Part shown: positions 1 through 11,855 of the stretch, piece by piece
How positions within the stretch are numbered: the stretch's first letter is position 1
Layout: each line of letters opens with the position of its first letter
Source: Coniferiporia sulphurascens
Taxonomy: Eukaryota > Basidiomycota > Agaricomycetes > Hymenochaetales > Hymenochaetaceae
Length of the DNA stretch: 64,000 bases
NCBI GenBank assembly: GCA_002794785.1
Contig: NBBA01000010.1
Location: 558,001 to 622,000, forward strand
Direction of reading: 5' to 3'
Notes under the pieces: generated by a model
What the model was told of the DNA's origin: nothing
Seen by the model: only the letters and a program-made list of their open reading frames with translations
Databases searched by the model: none
Made by a program: the position numbers and the translations under genes

Positions 1-2815
1 CAGGCGGCGAAGGGGAGGGGACGTCTGTCGGAGAAGAGCGGAGAGGCTTATAAGTCGACCGTCGTGGTGGTAAGTCTGAGTGAGGAGCAGGCGAAGGACG
101 CAAGCAGCCGTATTCGGCTAGACGGGGTGGGGCCAAAACGTCATGAGATCCGCGCCACCGCCGCGAAAACAGTCCCTCGCAACGAACTCGTCGTCGTCGC
201 CCTCGACCGGACAAACGCGCGCTCCCGCCGTCGGGGTGCGGGCGGGAGTCGGGGCGCGAATCAATGTGGTATAAGAGAGAGGCTAATTGCAGAATCGGGA
301 CGGAGGGGGAGCGGACCTGAGGATCGGCACGTCGTCAGACTACGAATTGCCCTGGCGCGGTCTAGACTGCCACAGACCGCCCGCTTGCTTTCTCCTAACA
401 CTCTTCCTCCTCCGCCCTTCTACAATTCCGTCTCTGCTCTCCGGTATCTCCCGGCGGCGCCTCCTGCTGTTCAATCGGCGCTCAGATTAATTTTGTGCGC
501 TCATCCCCCCATCACGGCGACCAACCTGTCCTTTACCTTGCGTCCACTTACATCTTCTGGACTCCCAGGCGACCATCTTCGGGCGCTGATATCCAACTAC
601 TGAGCAGAATGGTGAAACTCACAACAATGCTCTGCGCCGGCTTCACCAACGGCCCCCTGCGAAGTAATGGGCGCTTCATATCAGAGCCCTCGCACCCAGT
701 CTCCTGTCCACCTTTTTCAGACATCCCTACGGCGCCTGTCAACACGGCCTAGCCTCATCCCAGCGTCTGCTACACGTACCGTGCTTCATATCTCCAATAC
801 GCTTACCACGGCCCTGCCCCCGAGCACAGTCTTCTTGCCGACGGACACCGTGCAGTCCCTTTCCGGCGTACACGGGGCGCGTGGTTTCAGATGTGGACCA
901 GGGTTTCCGCGATGAAGTGCTGAATGGGGGGAGTCGTCGCAAGAACGTAAGCAAAAGCAAAGGCGCGCGATCCCCAAACACCCAGGTGCCCGGCCTGGGG
1001 GGAAACGCAAGCTCAACGAACGTGGGATCTACAAGCCGCGAACACAAAAAGAACATCAACCTCTGGCCCGGCGGGAGTCATCTACAATTAAACTGCACTT
1101 CGAGTCCAGGAACACTTTCAAGGCATCCCTACTGCTCAATTCGATTGGGGATTAAGGTACAACTTATTAGGTAAAGGGTCTCGGCCCCGCTCGAAGGCTA
1201 CAGCCTTTAGGCTGCATATAAGTAAGTTCTTGCTTACGGCTATGTGTCGAGTTGGTTCCTCAGCATCGAAGTGGCTTGTTTAGTCGAGCTGCTTGATACA
1301 GGTACGAGAAGAAGTACCAGTACTCCGAACGCGCCGAAGACGCGTCTCCGTCTTCCCCTACCCCTTTAGACGTGACTTTGGAACTTTAGGCTTCTAACTT
1401 CGGGAGCCGATTCCGGGAAGGGACTTCCCCCCTTGGCAGAAGATCGTCCGAGCGAATTTGGGCTCGGGACGATGTTCTGTTGCAAATATTGGTTTCGGTA
1501 AGCCCGCGGTGCACATCCGTTTCTCTTAGTCTAATTTAGCCGCCTATCATTCCCACGATCAGAATATGCCGTACGTCAATCCCGCTGTATCACTCGTCCT
1601 GAATGTCAGGTCCGGGGGCTCGCGTTTTACCTAAAAGAAGTAACCTATGTTTTCTCCGTTTTGATCGCGCAGGACGCCACGACTTGGAAACGGTCGCAAC
1701 TCAAGGCTGCACGTTCGGCATTTTCATTTCCGGATACGACATACATACGTGAACGCAGAGCTGAAGCAGGTTACACAACTAATGGCTCGCTATTAAGACC
1801 ACACCCCGGGATATGGCGCCCGCAGCAAGTGAAGTGACGAGCGCCGCACTTGGTCAAAAAAATGGTTACATGGTTGTATGACTGTGTCGATCCTGTTTAT
1901 ACGAACTGAGGCTGCGTCGTGTTTCGTGTTCAAGACTTGCAGCACACGACAGGGGGGAACATGAACCCCGAAACGCTCCAAGTGGGTTCAACTATGTGTA
2001 TTACAAACATGAGGTCGTACATCGGCAGCGGTGCCCGGGATCAGACTTGGGTATGGACTTGGACTCAGGCTTGGACTCAGTTAGACTCAGACTCGGATTC
2101 GGATTCGGATTCGGGCTCAGGCTTGTCCGTCAGGCTATTTCGGAGGGGATGTCTCAGATTGTGCCATGTCTCGCCCTACGTGCATCTTACAACAGCTGTG
2201 GTCATTCCCCGGTCCTTGATCTTGACTCTAAAATTCGCTTTTCGTTGTGTGTACCTCACCGTCAGTCTCTCGATGACACCACAATTGGGACGTCGACAGA
2301 ATGGCGTCTCTAAAGAGACAAATGCTGAGGGGCGGATTCGTTTTCGTACACATGCACAAAGGGAGGCTTGTGCTGATACGAATGTCGATTCGTTAACATA
2401 AAGTGAGAGTTGTACAGTAAGAATGTCTCTTATTCCTCGGTGGGTTTCCGAGACACGGAAATCTCTTGGATCCTCATCTTTGTTATCGTAACATTGCAAA
2501 CTCGGAGACTCGACTATAGGTTATACGATGGGTAAAACTCCCCGCCTGGGAATGGGTACTAAGACGACTCCCCGCGATTCACGATCCATGAGCCACTCGC
2601 ACTTCCAGGCCTCAGAGCGGTGCTTCAAACCAGAAGAGAAAAGCGTACCGACTTTAATTATGATTTAAAGACAAGCTGTGTATGTCCCAAAGGAAGTTCT
2701 ATTGCACGAACTCGCTGTACATTAACGCAAAGGCTCTATCACTGTCATACATCAACTCCGTGACACTGTGTAGTTTATTGCCTCTGACCACAGGGACGGT
2801 GCGTCGTAACTTTAA
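1..2815. other. Left flank without a recognised gene
   Basis: No family could be recognised on either strand. The first ~1.1 kb is GC-rich and contains only short overlapping open frames with low-complexity Arg/Pro/Ser translations, which look like chance frames. A CTCGGATTC-type microsatellite lies at about 2057-2122, and a 9-bp inverted pair (TTAGGTAAA at 1167-1175, its complement at 1626-1634) could mark a short element. The stretch may hold the promoter or UTR of a gene left of the window. Confidence 0.4.
2057..2122. repeat. Degenerate GGACTC/GGATTC microsatellite
   Basis: A 6-bp-period simple repeat drifts from TTGGACTCAGGC-like units to three consecutive TCGGAT units. It is open in some frames as Ser-Asp repeats, but no gene context supports translation. 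Confidence 0.7.
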
Positions 2816-3909
2816 TCAGCTGGAGTAAAACTCCTTGGCAGCCTCCTCCAAAGACCGGACTTTCAAGTCTGGATAAAGCTCTCGCGCATCCAGAGCCCCA
2901 CCGAATTCCTCCTTCTTAGCATTTTCGACCGTGTTATGGCCGCGTAACCAGATGCTGATCATATACTGTGAGTACGACGCTACAAGTGGGCTTTCTGCCT
3001 CCTTCGTCATCTTCACCAGCGCGTCTTCACTGGTGTATATGACATCGACTTTCTTGCCGGAGATGCGCTCCGCGATCGCGAAGGCTTCGTGTTGCGTTAC
3101 CTCTTCTCCCCAGGCGAAGACATAGCGGTTCTGCGTGCGCGTGTCGTCGATAATGCATGCGACGAACTTCCCAATGTCGCTCCTATCGGTGACGGCATTC
3201 CTCACGTCTCCAGCACCATAAAAGGACCTGCTAGCCTCGAGGATGAATGGAAATCCGAAATCATTGGAGTTGAGAATGGGGAGGGCCAACTCCATCCTAT
3301 GGGTTAATTAGGATTTGAAATGCCAAAAGCAAAAAATGACGGGCTTACCACCAGCCAACGTCAATAAAGGTATATCCTACACCAGCCTCTTTAATGTAAT
3401 CCTGAATCCCGAGTTTCTAGGAACAAGATTCAGTATACACATGCGCGTACGCAAGAAGCTGGGATTATGTACCGTGTCGTGGAGTTGCAAAATTCCTCGG
3501 GGCGACGCAGGACCCCAGTCACACGGGACAAGCCTCTTCACCCCAGCCTTCTTCGCCGCGTCAACAAGAGATTTTTGGAGCTCAAGATTGGTGAGTTCGA
3601 TGGTGGATATGACAGTCTCCACTCCGTCCAACACTTTAACGAGCTCGTCGATTTCCGCCTTCTCGAGATCTAAGAGACGGATCTCGACTCCGCGAGACTT
3701 CAAAGCGTCTACGTTGGGCTTGGACGCCGAAGACGGGCAGACGCCAGCTATCACGGTCTGTGCAGGCATGAACCAATATGATGTGAGTGGTGTGGCATAA
3801 TAGTGGATGAAGGGCAGCGTACGAAATTAGCACTGTCGAGGAGTGCATCCAAAATGGACGAGCCTGTCCTCCCTGTGGCGCCTATGAGCAGAACTGTGGA
3901 TTTACTCAT
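2816..3909 (-). CDS. NmrA-like / isoflavone-reductase-like NAD(P)-binding protein, 4 exons
   Basis: The exon model on the minus strand is 3909-3823, 3757-3473, 3416-3349 and 3296-2816, giving 306 aa. The three introns (65, 56 and 52 bp) begin GT and end AG, and each restores the frame exactly. Exon 1 encodes the N-terminal Rossmann nucleotide-binding loop, GATGRTGSSI at residues 10-19. Exon 2 carries the VETVISTI segment and the CDWGPASPRG motif, and exon 3 ends in DVGWW. Exon 4 contains SRSFYGAGDVRNAVTDRSD and ends in EFYSS. The family binds NAD(P)H and includes atypical short-chain reductases and redox-sensing regulators; the substrate cannot be told from sequence. The start was chosen because the ATG at 3909 lies 9 codons before the glycine loop. 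Length is normal for the family and no stop or frameshift is present, so this is the only host gene in the window that looks intact. Confidence 0.9.
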
Positions 3910-4313
3910 GGCAATCGTATGGTTCAGACTGTTGCAGGTGATGGTTGAGTGGTATAGTATTTCGCACAGAGAAATATTGACCTCTTTATACGCCTTTTCG
4001 TTCTGTATCTAAATAAGGTTCAGTTGATAACTCCTTAATCAGTGTTGTGATGCCGCCTACGTCAGCAAGAGGCCAAATTGTTCAGCTTGCCAGAAACGTC
4101 AACCAATTCATTTGTGCAATCTGCTCGAGGATGTCAGCAGTATTAGAAGTCTTATTAAATAAATATAACGAACGAAGTAATTATAGAATGGTCATATGAA
4201 CAACCATCTTACTAACAAAATGATAACGCAACGATAACGCAATATGATAGGAGCTATGATAGTTATAGTATATGTAGCTCATGGTAGATGTATATAAGGA
4301 GAGCTGGTCTCTA

Positions 4314-5134
4314 TATTAAATAAATATAACGAACGTACTAAATATAAAGGTGGTCATATGAACAACCACCTTACTAAGTGAACAATAATGCAATGATAAC
4401 ACCATATGAATAGGAGCTATGTGTTAAGCTCAACAGTTATGTGGTGATCGACGTCGGGGCTTCCTGATTGTCGGAACTAATGGTACGGCAATGGGGCTTC
4501 CTAGATGTCGTAAGTTGAGGGTGATCGTCGATGGGGCTTCCTGATCAGCGATGTGGACGCGATAGGCTTCTGGAGTGAGTCGGGTTACGATGAAGCGACT
4601 AATGGCCAAGTGGCACACAGTAGACTGGTGGTAGCAGATAATGGGCTTGTATGAACAAAGAGCACAAGCTTAGGGCTTGTGCTACTGAAGTTACATGCTT
4701 ATATGCTACTCTATGTGTTTGCTACTGTAGCGACTTGGTTAGGTATGTTTGCCAGACCATGGAAGGTCATGGAAACTCAAGGCAGGCCTTGGTAATACAA
4801 GTACGGTGATCAGTAAGCAAAGCACATCATGATGGTGCAATAAGGCGTTATCATGGCGTCTTATGGCGCAAGGCGAATAAGGATGAGTAAGATAGAGAAA
4901 TGGGGGAGTTGCGCTGACTGATGATGACGAATGTGAAGTGAGTCAGCGCTATAGAGGAAAGTAAGGGAAAATTGTAACACTATGATAGTTATAGTATACG
5001 TAGCCCACGGTAGATGTATATAAGGAGAGCTGGTCTCTACTATGAAATACATCGGTTTACACTGATAACCCCATTCCCTCTCAACTACTACCACTGCACC
5101 TCATCGTCTATCACAATGTGTGTAGATTTTAAGA
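4314..5134 (+). repeat. Solo Copia LTR nested in the Copia 5' LTR
   Basis: A second copy of the same 255-bp LTR family is inserted in the outer 5' LTR. It is flanked by CTCTA at 4309-4313 and 5135-5139. Its own length is about 258 bp after removing the GyL insertion at 4422-4979. Confidence 0.92.
4422..4979 (-). repeat. Solo GyL (Gypsy-family) LTR, antisense
   Basis: 558 bp, reading TGTTAAG...TTGTAACA on the plus strand, with TSD CTATG at 4417-4421 and 4980-4984. It is the third level of nesting: GyL within a Copia solo LTR within a Copia 5' LTR. Confidence 0.95.
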
Positions 5135-5233
5135 CTCTACTACAAAATACATCGGTTTACACTGATAACCCCGTTCCTCTCTTACTACACCACTGCACCT
5201 CATTGTCTACCACAACATGTGTAGATTTTAAGA

Positions 5234-5244
5234 GGTTATGAGCC
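5234..5244 (+). promoter_or_regulatory. Copia primer-binding site (half initiator tRNA-Met)
   Basis: GGTTATGAGCC follows the 5' LTR immediately. It is complementary to the anticodon stem-loop of eukaryotic initiator tRNA-Met (GGCTCATAACC), the internal half-tRNA priming known for Drosophila copia. The match is seen in the sequence; its use is inferred. Confidence 0.8.
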
Positions 5245-5281
5245 TTGACTCTACAACTAACGAAATGATTATAATGAAACT

Positions 5282-8200
5282 ATGTCCTCACCATCTGGTA
5301 GCAAACCCGAGACTGAAACAGAATGAAAAAATCATGAGCATGATAAATGAACACATTTAAACAATTTACGAAAAATTGCTAACAATCTAAAAATAGTATA
5401 TCCTCAAACACATACAGCAGAAGAATTACAAACAAAAATTAATGCAGCAAATGAAGCCAGTGAGCATTTCAACTTAATAATGGAATGTAATAAAAGACTA
5501 ATACCAATTCATGGAAACATTAATGAAATTCGAGCCAGAATTGAAAGGTATGATGCAGCCACAAATGAACAAAGGCAAAATTATCAAACTAATTATTTAA
5601 ATGAACAAAAGGAAATAGCCAAACAATTAGGAATATCTAATTCTGGTGACGCAACCCAGATAAGAATCTGAATAAGTGAGTTTAATGATTTAAAAACAAA
5701 TGAGGAAAAAGCTAATTTTAAAAACGAAAATCCTTATATAAAGTCAGAAGAATCCGAAGAAGAAGAAGAAGAAAAAGAAGAAAAAGAACCAAGTGAGCCA
5801 TCTGATCCTGGAAATGATTCTGATGCTAATGACGAAACAGATGAACCGGATATGGCCCAAAAACTCACAGAAATCCAAAAATTCTTCAACAGAATCGAAA
5901 AACTCGATGGCCAACGAAACTTTAAGCTTTGGAATTTCCGTATCTGAAGTGCAATCGAAAGTGCAGGTTATGGTAACTTGCTCATTAACACGCCAGGAAC
6001 TGGCGAAACTGGAGTCACTAGTGCTTTATACAATGGCATTATGCATACTATGCCCGATAAAATATTGGCTTATTATCTTAATTTCTCTGAGGATATACCA
6101 GCGCTTCTTAAAGCACTTGATGGATGATATAACGTCCAGACAACAATTACTAAGGGCTTTAACGAGGCTGCCCTATTTGATATTGGAGGCCATGTCAGCC
6201 ATTTCGATAGAACACTCGATAAACTCAGCAATTTATACAAGGAGCTCATTGCCCAGGGAGTCAGTGTCTCCGAGTCGACTTATATATCGGCCATTACAAG
6301 AGCAACTCCCGAACAATACCAATACGTCTTAACTCAAAGTGAGTTATATATAAAAACAATAAACAAAACAAATGCAAACATGGGGAACCCGCCTATTACA
6401 CTAACCCCAACATTTTTATTAACGGCATTACGAAATGCCTTTGAAGGATGGCATAAAAACCATCAGAGGACAGGAGCAGTGGCTAATCACCTGCCCAAGG
6501 ACAAACGGAACCACCCTTATTTTAGGGGCCATGGATGCAGTTTTAGCTGCGGTGTTCAATCACGAGGGAGCGGATATAGGGGCCATGGCGGATACAGAGG
6601 ACAAGGATGTGGGGGATATTCCCCTAACCAACAATCACAAGTGGTAAAGTGCTATAATTGTAATAAGCTAGGGCACTTTAGTCGAGTCTGCTGGGTGCTG
6701 AAAACGGAATGGACGAAAGCAGCCCACAAAAAGAAAGAGGAAGTGAACAATGAAAAAGGAAAAGGGAAGGAAACAGGTGCATCAGCAGCACCAATGACGA
6801 CTGGGGCAAGTGCAGCCCAGGCTAAACATACTGCAACAGCAGCAGCAGCTGTTAGGGCAACACTATACACCAACATGGCACACAGGTTCTACCAGTGAAA
6901 CAACTTAGGAAAGTGAGACGCAAGTTGGCAAGGAGGGATCACACAGAGATAGTGGATATCCTAAGAGAACTCAACTGAGTTCCCCAGGTCTGCATTGGTT
7001 GCTACTTATACACATTTGACTACTTAAGGGCAGGTCAAATCTATAATAAACTACCAATCAGAAGCATGAAACAGTCATGACGCCATTACTATGTAATATG
7101 TCACCATACTGATGCAATATGGCATCATTGCTCTAGAACCTTCTACTGTGACGTCATAGATCTAGAACTATCTGTGCCTGCTTACTACTGATCAGACGAA
7201 GCGTACCTAATGACTAATCCATCATTATACAATAAAAGATGAAACTAGAATTGAAAAATGTATATATCATAACAGCAGCAACAATGAATATCGCATCAAG
7301 CTCTCAAATCGAACTAAGTGCCGTAATCGGCCGAGGCGAAACCGCCTTCATCGAGGAAATTGACAACAATCTCGAAATGGGAGAATTCCCAATTTATTCA
7401 TACAATGACTTCCTAGACGCTTTAGGAAACTTCGATAGCGCTATGGAAGATGTGGATGACAACAATCTAGATGTAAGCATAAATGCAGCTACTACAAATG
7501 AATTTGCTAACAATATTTATTCATTAATGGATATAATTGATACTGGTGCAATGATACACTTAACACCATATCTAAATCAATTACGAAATACATACAAAAC
7601 TAATTCAATAACGATAACGGCCGCTAACAAATTGATGTTTACATCAAATATAGTAGGGGATCTTAAGCTTTACATTCCCAATGGACACTCGGTAAGTGTC
7701 ATTACATTATCAAACGTTTACTACAATCCAAAAATGAATATGACACTAGTCTCTCAAGGACTTCTATGTCAAGACAGTTACAAATTTATTTATAAAGAAA
7801 ATGAATGTATAATAAAGTATCCTAATGGATCTTTATGTGGAAAAATTCAAAAAACAAATGGATTGTATAGTATATTTAATAACAATGTACAAGCAGCTAC
7901 AAAAAATGTAACATTATTCGAACTTCACAAAAAACTTGGACACACAAGCTATGCTTATATAAAGCAATTACTAAAAGAAGAACAAATTACAAATAATAAA
8001 ATTTCAAATTACAACAAAACTCAATGCACGACTTGCATTAAAGCAAATATAAAAAGAATGCAAATTCCAAAAATAAGAATTACAAAATTAGCTGAAAAAT
8101 TTGGGGATCATATCCATATGGACATATGGGGTCCTGCATCCACACATGCTATAGGAGGATATAAATACCTTCTAACACTTGTAGATGATGCTATGAGATG

Positions 8201-10535
8201 GATAAAAATGATTTTATTAAAAACAAAAGACAAGGGTTTTAATGCATATACAACTTGGGCTACAATGCTCAATACGCAATATAATATAAAAATAAAAATA
8301 TTACAAAGTGATAATGATACAGTGTTTTTAAGTAAACAATTCACTGAATATTTAGAAAAACATGGAACAATACAAAAGCTGACTGTTCACAATACACCCC
8401 AACAAAATGGCATAGCAGAACAATCACATCGAACAATTTTAAATAATACACAAGTAAATCTGCTACAAGCAAAATTACCACCAAGTTTATGGGGAGAAGC
8501 TGTGAAATACAGCACTTATGTTTACAATAGAACGCCAAAAAGCGCTATTGATTTCAAAACACCATATTTTAAACGATATAATGAAAACTATAACATTGAC
8601 AACTTAAAAGAATTTGGCCAACATTGCATTATACGACAAGAAGACGTTAACAAATTACAACCAAAAGGAATATATGCATAATGGCTAGGATTCGACAAAG
8701 AAAGTAAAGGTCACAGAACTTATCATGACTGAAAAATCACAGTCAAATGAAATCTGCAATTTTTAGATTCTCCACCATCTAAAATTGAAGGGGAGAATAT
8801 AGCAGAAAAACAAAAAGAACAAATTCAAGAATTAACAAAAGAAAGACCAACAAGAACAATTAACCCAACGAAATGATCATTAGGTCTTAATTTTGATGAA
8901 CAGAATACAGCAGCCTATCTTACTGAATTCAATCAATTCAATATAGATTTAATAGGCGATCCAAATTCATATCAACAAGTGATCAATAGAATTGACGCAA
9001 ATCAATGGATCACAGCAATGAAAGAAGAAATAAAAACGCTAATCGAAAGATCTACATGGACGATCATTGATCCACCAGATGATATAAATATAATTGGAAC
9101 AAGATTTGTTTATAAAACAAAAAAATTAGCAAACGGAGAAATTGAATGTTACAAAGCAAGATTAGTAGTTCAAGGATTTGCCCAAATAGAAGGCATTGAC
9201 TACTATTCAAATGACACATTTGCTCCAGTGGCATGACTAGCCACAGTAAGAACTATATTAAGTTGGAGCACAACAAACAATTACAAAATTCACCAAATCG
9301 ATATTAAATCAGCATACTTATATGGTGAATTAGAAAAAGATGAAAACATATACATAAAACCACCGCCAGGAAACTTAATTGAAATAAAACCTGGACAAGT
9401 ATTAAAATTAAATAAAGCCTTATATGGACTAAAACAGGCTGGAAGATGATGGTATAAAAAATTATCAGAAATATTAAACGGAATAGGACTTACATGATCA
9501 GTCCAGGATAACGCAGTATTCTTTAGAAAAGTAAAAGGAAAAAAAATCTTAATGCTATTCATACATGTTGATGATATAACAATTTGCGGCTTAAATTTAT
9601 TAATAATAAAAGCCTTTAAAGATGAAATTCGAAAACACATAAAATTTACTGACAGAAATGATGTGCATTGGTTACTAGGTATAGAAATTGAATGAAACCG
9701 AGAAGAAAGAATAATCAAACTAAGACAAAAGAATTATATTGATATGATCATCGAAAAATATAATCTAAAAGATGCTGCAACAGTATGAACACCAATGACA
9801 CCAGGACAAGTGTTAAAATCACTTGAAAATCCAACCAATGAAGAATTAAACTTCATGAGACAAATACCTTACATGAATATGGTTGGAGCATTATGATATG
9901 CAGCAGATTGTACCAGACCTGATATATCATTCGCAACAGGTCAATTTGCTAGGTATTTAAATAAGCCTAGTATCGAACATTACAATGCAGTAAAACACTG
10001 CTTTAAATATTTAAAAGGAATGAATGATTATTGGTTAATACTTGGGGGTAATAACCCAATTGAATTAATCGGATATACTGATGCTGATGGAATGACACAA
10101 GAAGGCCATAAAGCAATATCCAGATATATATTTCAAATAGCAAATGCAATGACATCATGGTCAAGTAAAAAACAAGAATTAGTGTCATTATCAGTATGTG
10201 AAGCAGAATTACAAGCTTTAACACATGGGGTTAAAGAAGCTATATGGCTTAGAAGACTCATTGAAGAGGTACTGCAGACCTTGGATACACCTACAAAAAT
10301 ATTATGCGATAATCAAGCAGCCATAACAATAGTAAATTCAACAGAACAAAAATATATGCAATGAACGAAACATATTGATATACGAAAAGATTTTTTACGA
10401 GATTATATAGAAAATGAAACTATATCAGTTTCATATATTCCAACTGGACAGCAAAAAGCTGATATTATGACAAAAGCGCTAACAATCGAATTAATCAAAC
10501 ATTTTACAAGTCTACTTCACCTAGTAAAAGTTTGA
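5282..10535 (+). pseudogene. Copia gag-pol polyprotein, inactivated by TGA stops
   Basis: The ATG at 5282 opens a frame that, with the LTR at 6850-7274 and one TSD removed, runs 1608 codons to TGA 10533-10535. In order it shows: gag; an RGG/Gly-rich tract and CCHC knuckle (CYNCNKLGHFSRVC, residue ~456); protease DTGA (~610); integrase HHCC and core with DIWGP (~740-960); RT with the catalytic HVDD (~1285); RNase H with CDNQAA and TKHIDIR near the end. Internal stops are TGA at 5324, 5348, 5669, 5945, 6125, 8730, 8748, 8874, 9234, 9447, 9495, 9693, 9786, 9894 and 10362, plus one TAA at 8679. Several fall where Copia motifs have Arg (APVA-R-L, GR-R-WY, R-TKHID), so CGA to TGA decay is the simplest reading. 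I see no frameshift other than the LTR insertion. Confidence 0.93.
6850..7274 (+). repeat. Family D solo LTR-like insertion in Copia gag
   Basis: 425 bp, TGTTAGGGC...CATAACA, with TSD GCAGC at 6845-6849 and 7275-7279. Its removal joins the alanine-rich gag frame exactly. A second copy of the same length is at 20412-20836. No long ORF was found; orientation is unknown and is given as plus only by convention. Confidence 0.93.
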
Positions 10536-10542
10536 AGGGGAG
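10534..10542 (+). promoter_or_regulatory. Copia polypurine tract
   Basis: GAAGGGGAG lies directly before the 3' LTR and overlaps the pol stop codon. It is the expected primer site for plus-strand DNA. Confidence 0.8.
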
Positions 10543-10797
10543 TATTAAATAAATATAATGAATGAAGTAATTATAGAATGGTCATATGAACAACCATCTT
10601 ACTAATGAAACGATAATGCAATGATAATGCAATACGATAGGAGCTATGATAGTTATAGTATATGTAGCTCACGGTAGATGTATATAAGGAGAGCTGGTCT
10701 CTACTACAAAATACATTGGTTTACACTGATAACCCCATTCCTCTCTTACTACACCACTGCACCTCATTGTCTACCACAACATGCGTAGATTTTAAGA
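10543..10797 (+). repeat. Copia 3' LTR
   Basis: 255 bp, TATTAAAT...TTTTAAGA, followed by TSD AGTCT. It is uninterrupted and defines the family. Confidence 0.95.
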
Positions 10798-10802
10798 AGT
10801 CT

Positions 10803-11156
10803 CAAGGATTGGGATGTGATGACTGTGTCGAAATACAAGTATCTGGAAAAACAGTTTTCCCTGAGGCCCGCTACCCCACATGCACAAAAACGACATGGTT
10901 AGTTGTAATTGGTTTTTTATTTTATTTTTAAATGCATTTCTATAGCATGTCATGACTATCTAGTACAAAATATGCTCCAGGGGCCTTTAGGCCCCTGTAT
11001 TTGAATGAGATGGTGTTTGTAATAAAGGGCTCAAAATAAGGGGATGCCATCAGCAGAGATGGTGGCTGGCACCCAAGGGGGGACAGTGAAAGGGAGGGTG
11101 ATGTTGTCCACTCAGTTGCCTAAGGCAAAACCCAATGCAGAGATAAAGACAACAGG
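10803..11156. other. Unassigned spacer
   Basis: This continues the sequence left of 4148 once the Copia element and one TSD are removed. Only short open frames occur and none is recognised. Its last 5 bp (ACAGG) are the TSD of element E1. Confidence 0.5.
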
Positions 11157-11413
11157 TGTTAGATTCACTCCCTGATTAAGGGTTAGAAACAAGTGATAAC
11201 AGATTCACACAATAATACTAGTTAGTTTAGGGCAGGCTTAGTACCCTTCACTCGCTAGAGTGTTAGAGCTGATGATGGTGGTAAGAGACAAGAGTGAATT
11301 AAACTGCTTTTTACTGCAATTTTATGTTGGGCTTTTATACCCTACATGTTGTAGTCTATTTACTACATTCTAGTATGTACCACTACATACTACTATGTTT
11401 TTGTGAGTCGTAG

Positions 11414-11855
11414 TGTTAGGTGGCAGCTGGGGATAACTTGACAGGGCCCTGAAGAGATCGATGAAACACTGACTAGCATGAAGGGAACACCTAGTAATCT
11501 GAGGGGAAACTCAGAGGGACTATGTTCAGATCACACATAATGCTAAGTCAACACAATGGTAAGTAGATTGCTCAAAAATGAAAAGACCATACAGGTAAAT
11601 ACCTAAGTCGACATGACAGTAAGTAGAAGAGAAGAACAGGAAACAATAATGTTTGGCTCAACTACTTATAGGGCAATCAGAATGTGTGAAGGTATTGCCA
11701 AAAGGGAAAAGTCACAAGTCATAATGAGTCATTCAACTAAGGGGGATCAAGGAACAGGTGATCATGCTGAAAGGGGAAACATGAAAGGAAGGAATAGAAA
11801 AGGAAAAAGGATCAGAGGCAGATGAAAAAGGAAAGAAGATCAACCACATCTAACA
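11414..11855 (+). repeat. Family F LTR-like insertion (copy F1)
   Basis: 442 bp, TGTTAGGTGG...ATCTAACA, flanked by CGTAG (11409-11413) and CATAG (11856-11860), a TSD differing by one CpG-to-CpA change. It carries a 70-codon ORF at 11613-11825 with a very basic C-terminus, kept open in F2 also. It is about 59 bp longer than F2 because of an extra internal segment. Confidence 0.82.

Larger units (their letters stand above)
4153..5233 (+). repeat. Copia 5' LTR, interrupted
   Basis: It runs TATTAAAT...TTTTAAGA. Without the nested insertion (4314-5139) it is 255 bp, exactly the length of the 3' LTR. A TATATAAGG box lies at about 4290-4298. The ends are not the usual TG...CA, but they are confirmed by three insertions with matching TSDs. 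Confidence 0.93.
4153..10797 (+). mobile_element. Ty1/Copia retrotransposon with nested insertions
   Basis: Two 255-bp LTRs (own length, insertions removed) bound a single gag-pol frame, with a 5-bp TSD AGTCT at 4148-4152 and 10798-10802. Removing the nested solo LTRs leaves about 5.39 kb. The domain order gag, protease, integrase, RT, RNase H is that of Copia. The coding part is clearly richer in A/T than the Gypsy elements of this window. It is inactivated by in-frame stops, nearly all TGA, and by an inserted family D LTR. Confidence 0.95.

Noticed and set aside
64..603. 179-codon plus-strand frame at the left edge as a gene
   Set aside because: Low-complexity composition, overlapping frames on both strands, and no recognised motif or splice support.
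1085..1110. Possible tRNA B-box (TTCGAGTCC)
   Set aside because: No matching A-box or cloverleaf stems could be found around it.
4661..4800. Short proteins repeated in many places starting MNKEHKLRA
   Set aside because: They are chance frames within GyL LTRs, reading through the R region; each LTR copy repeats them.
5793..6332. 179-codon plus-strand frame overlapping Copia gag
   Set aside because: It is a shadow of the gag frame; the real frame shows continuous gag and a CCHC knuckle.
5282..10535. TGA decoded as Trp (variant genetic code) in the Copia frame
   Set aside because: TGA positions coincide with family Arg residues, TGG is used normally for Trp throughout the same frame, and sister copies of other elements show CGA in place of TGA.
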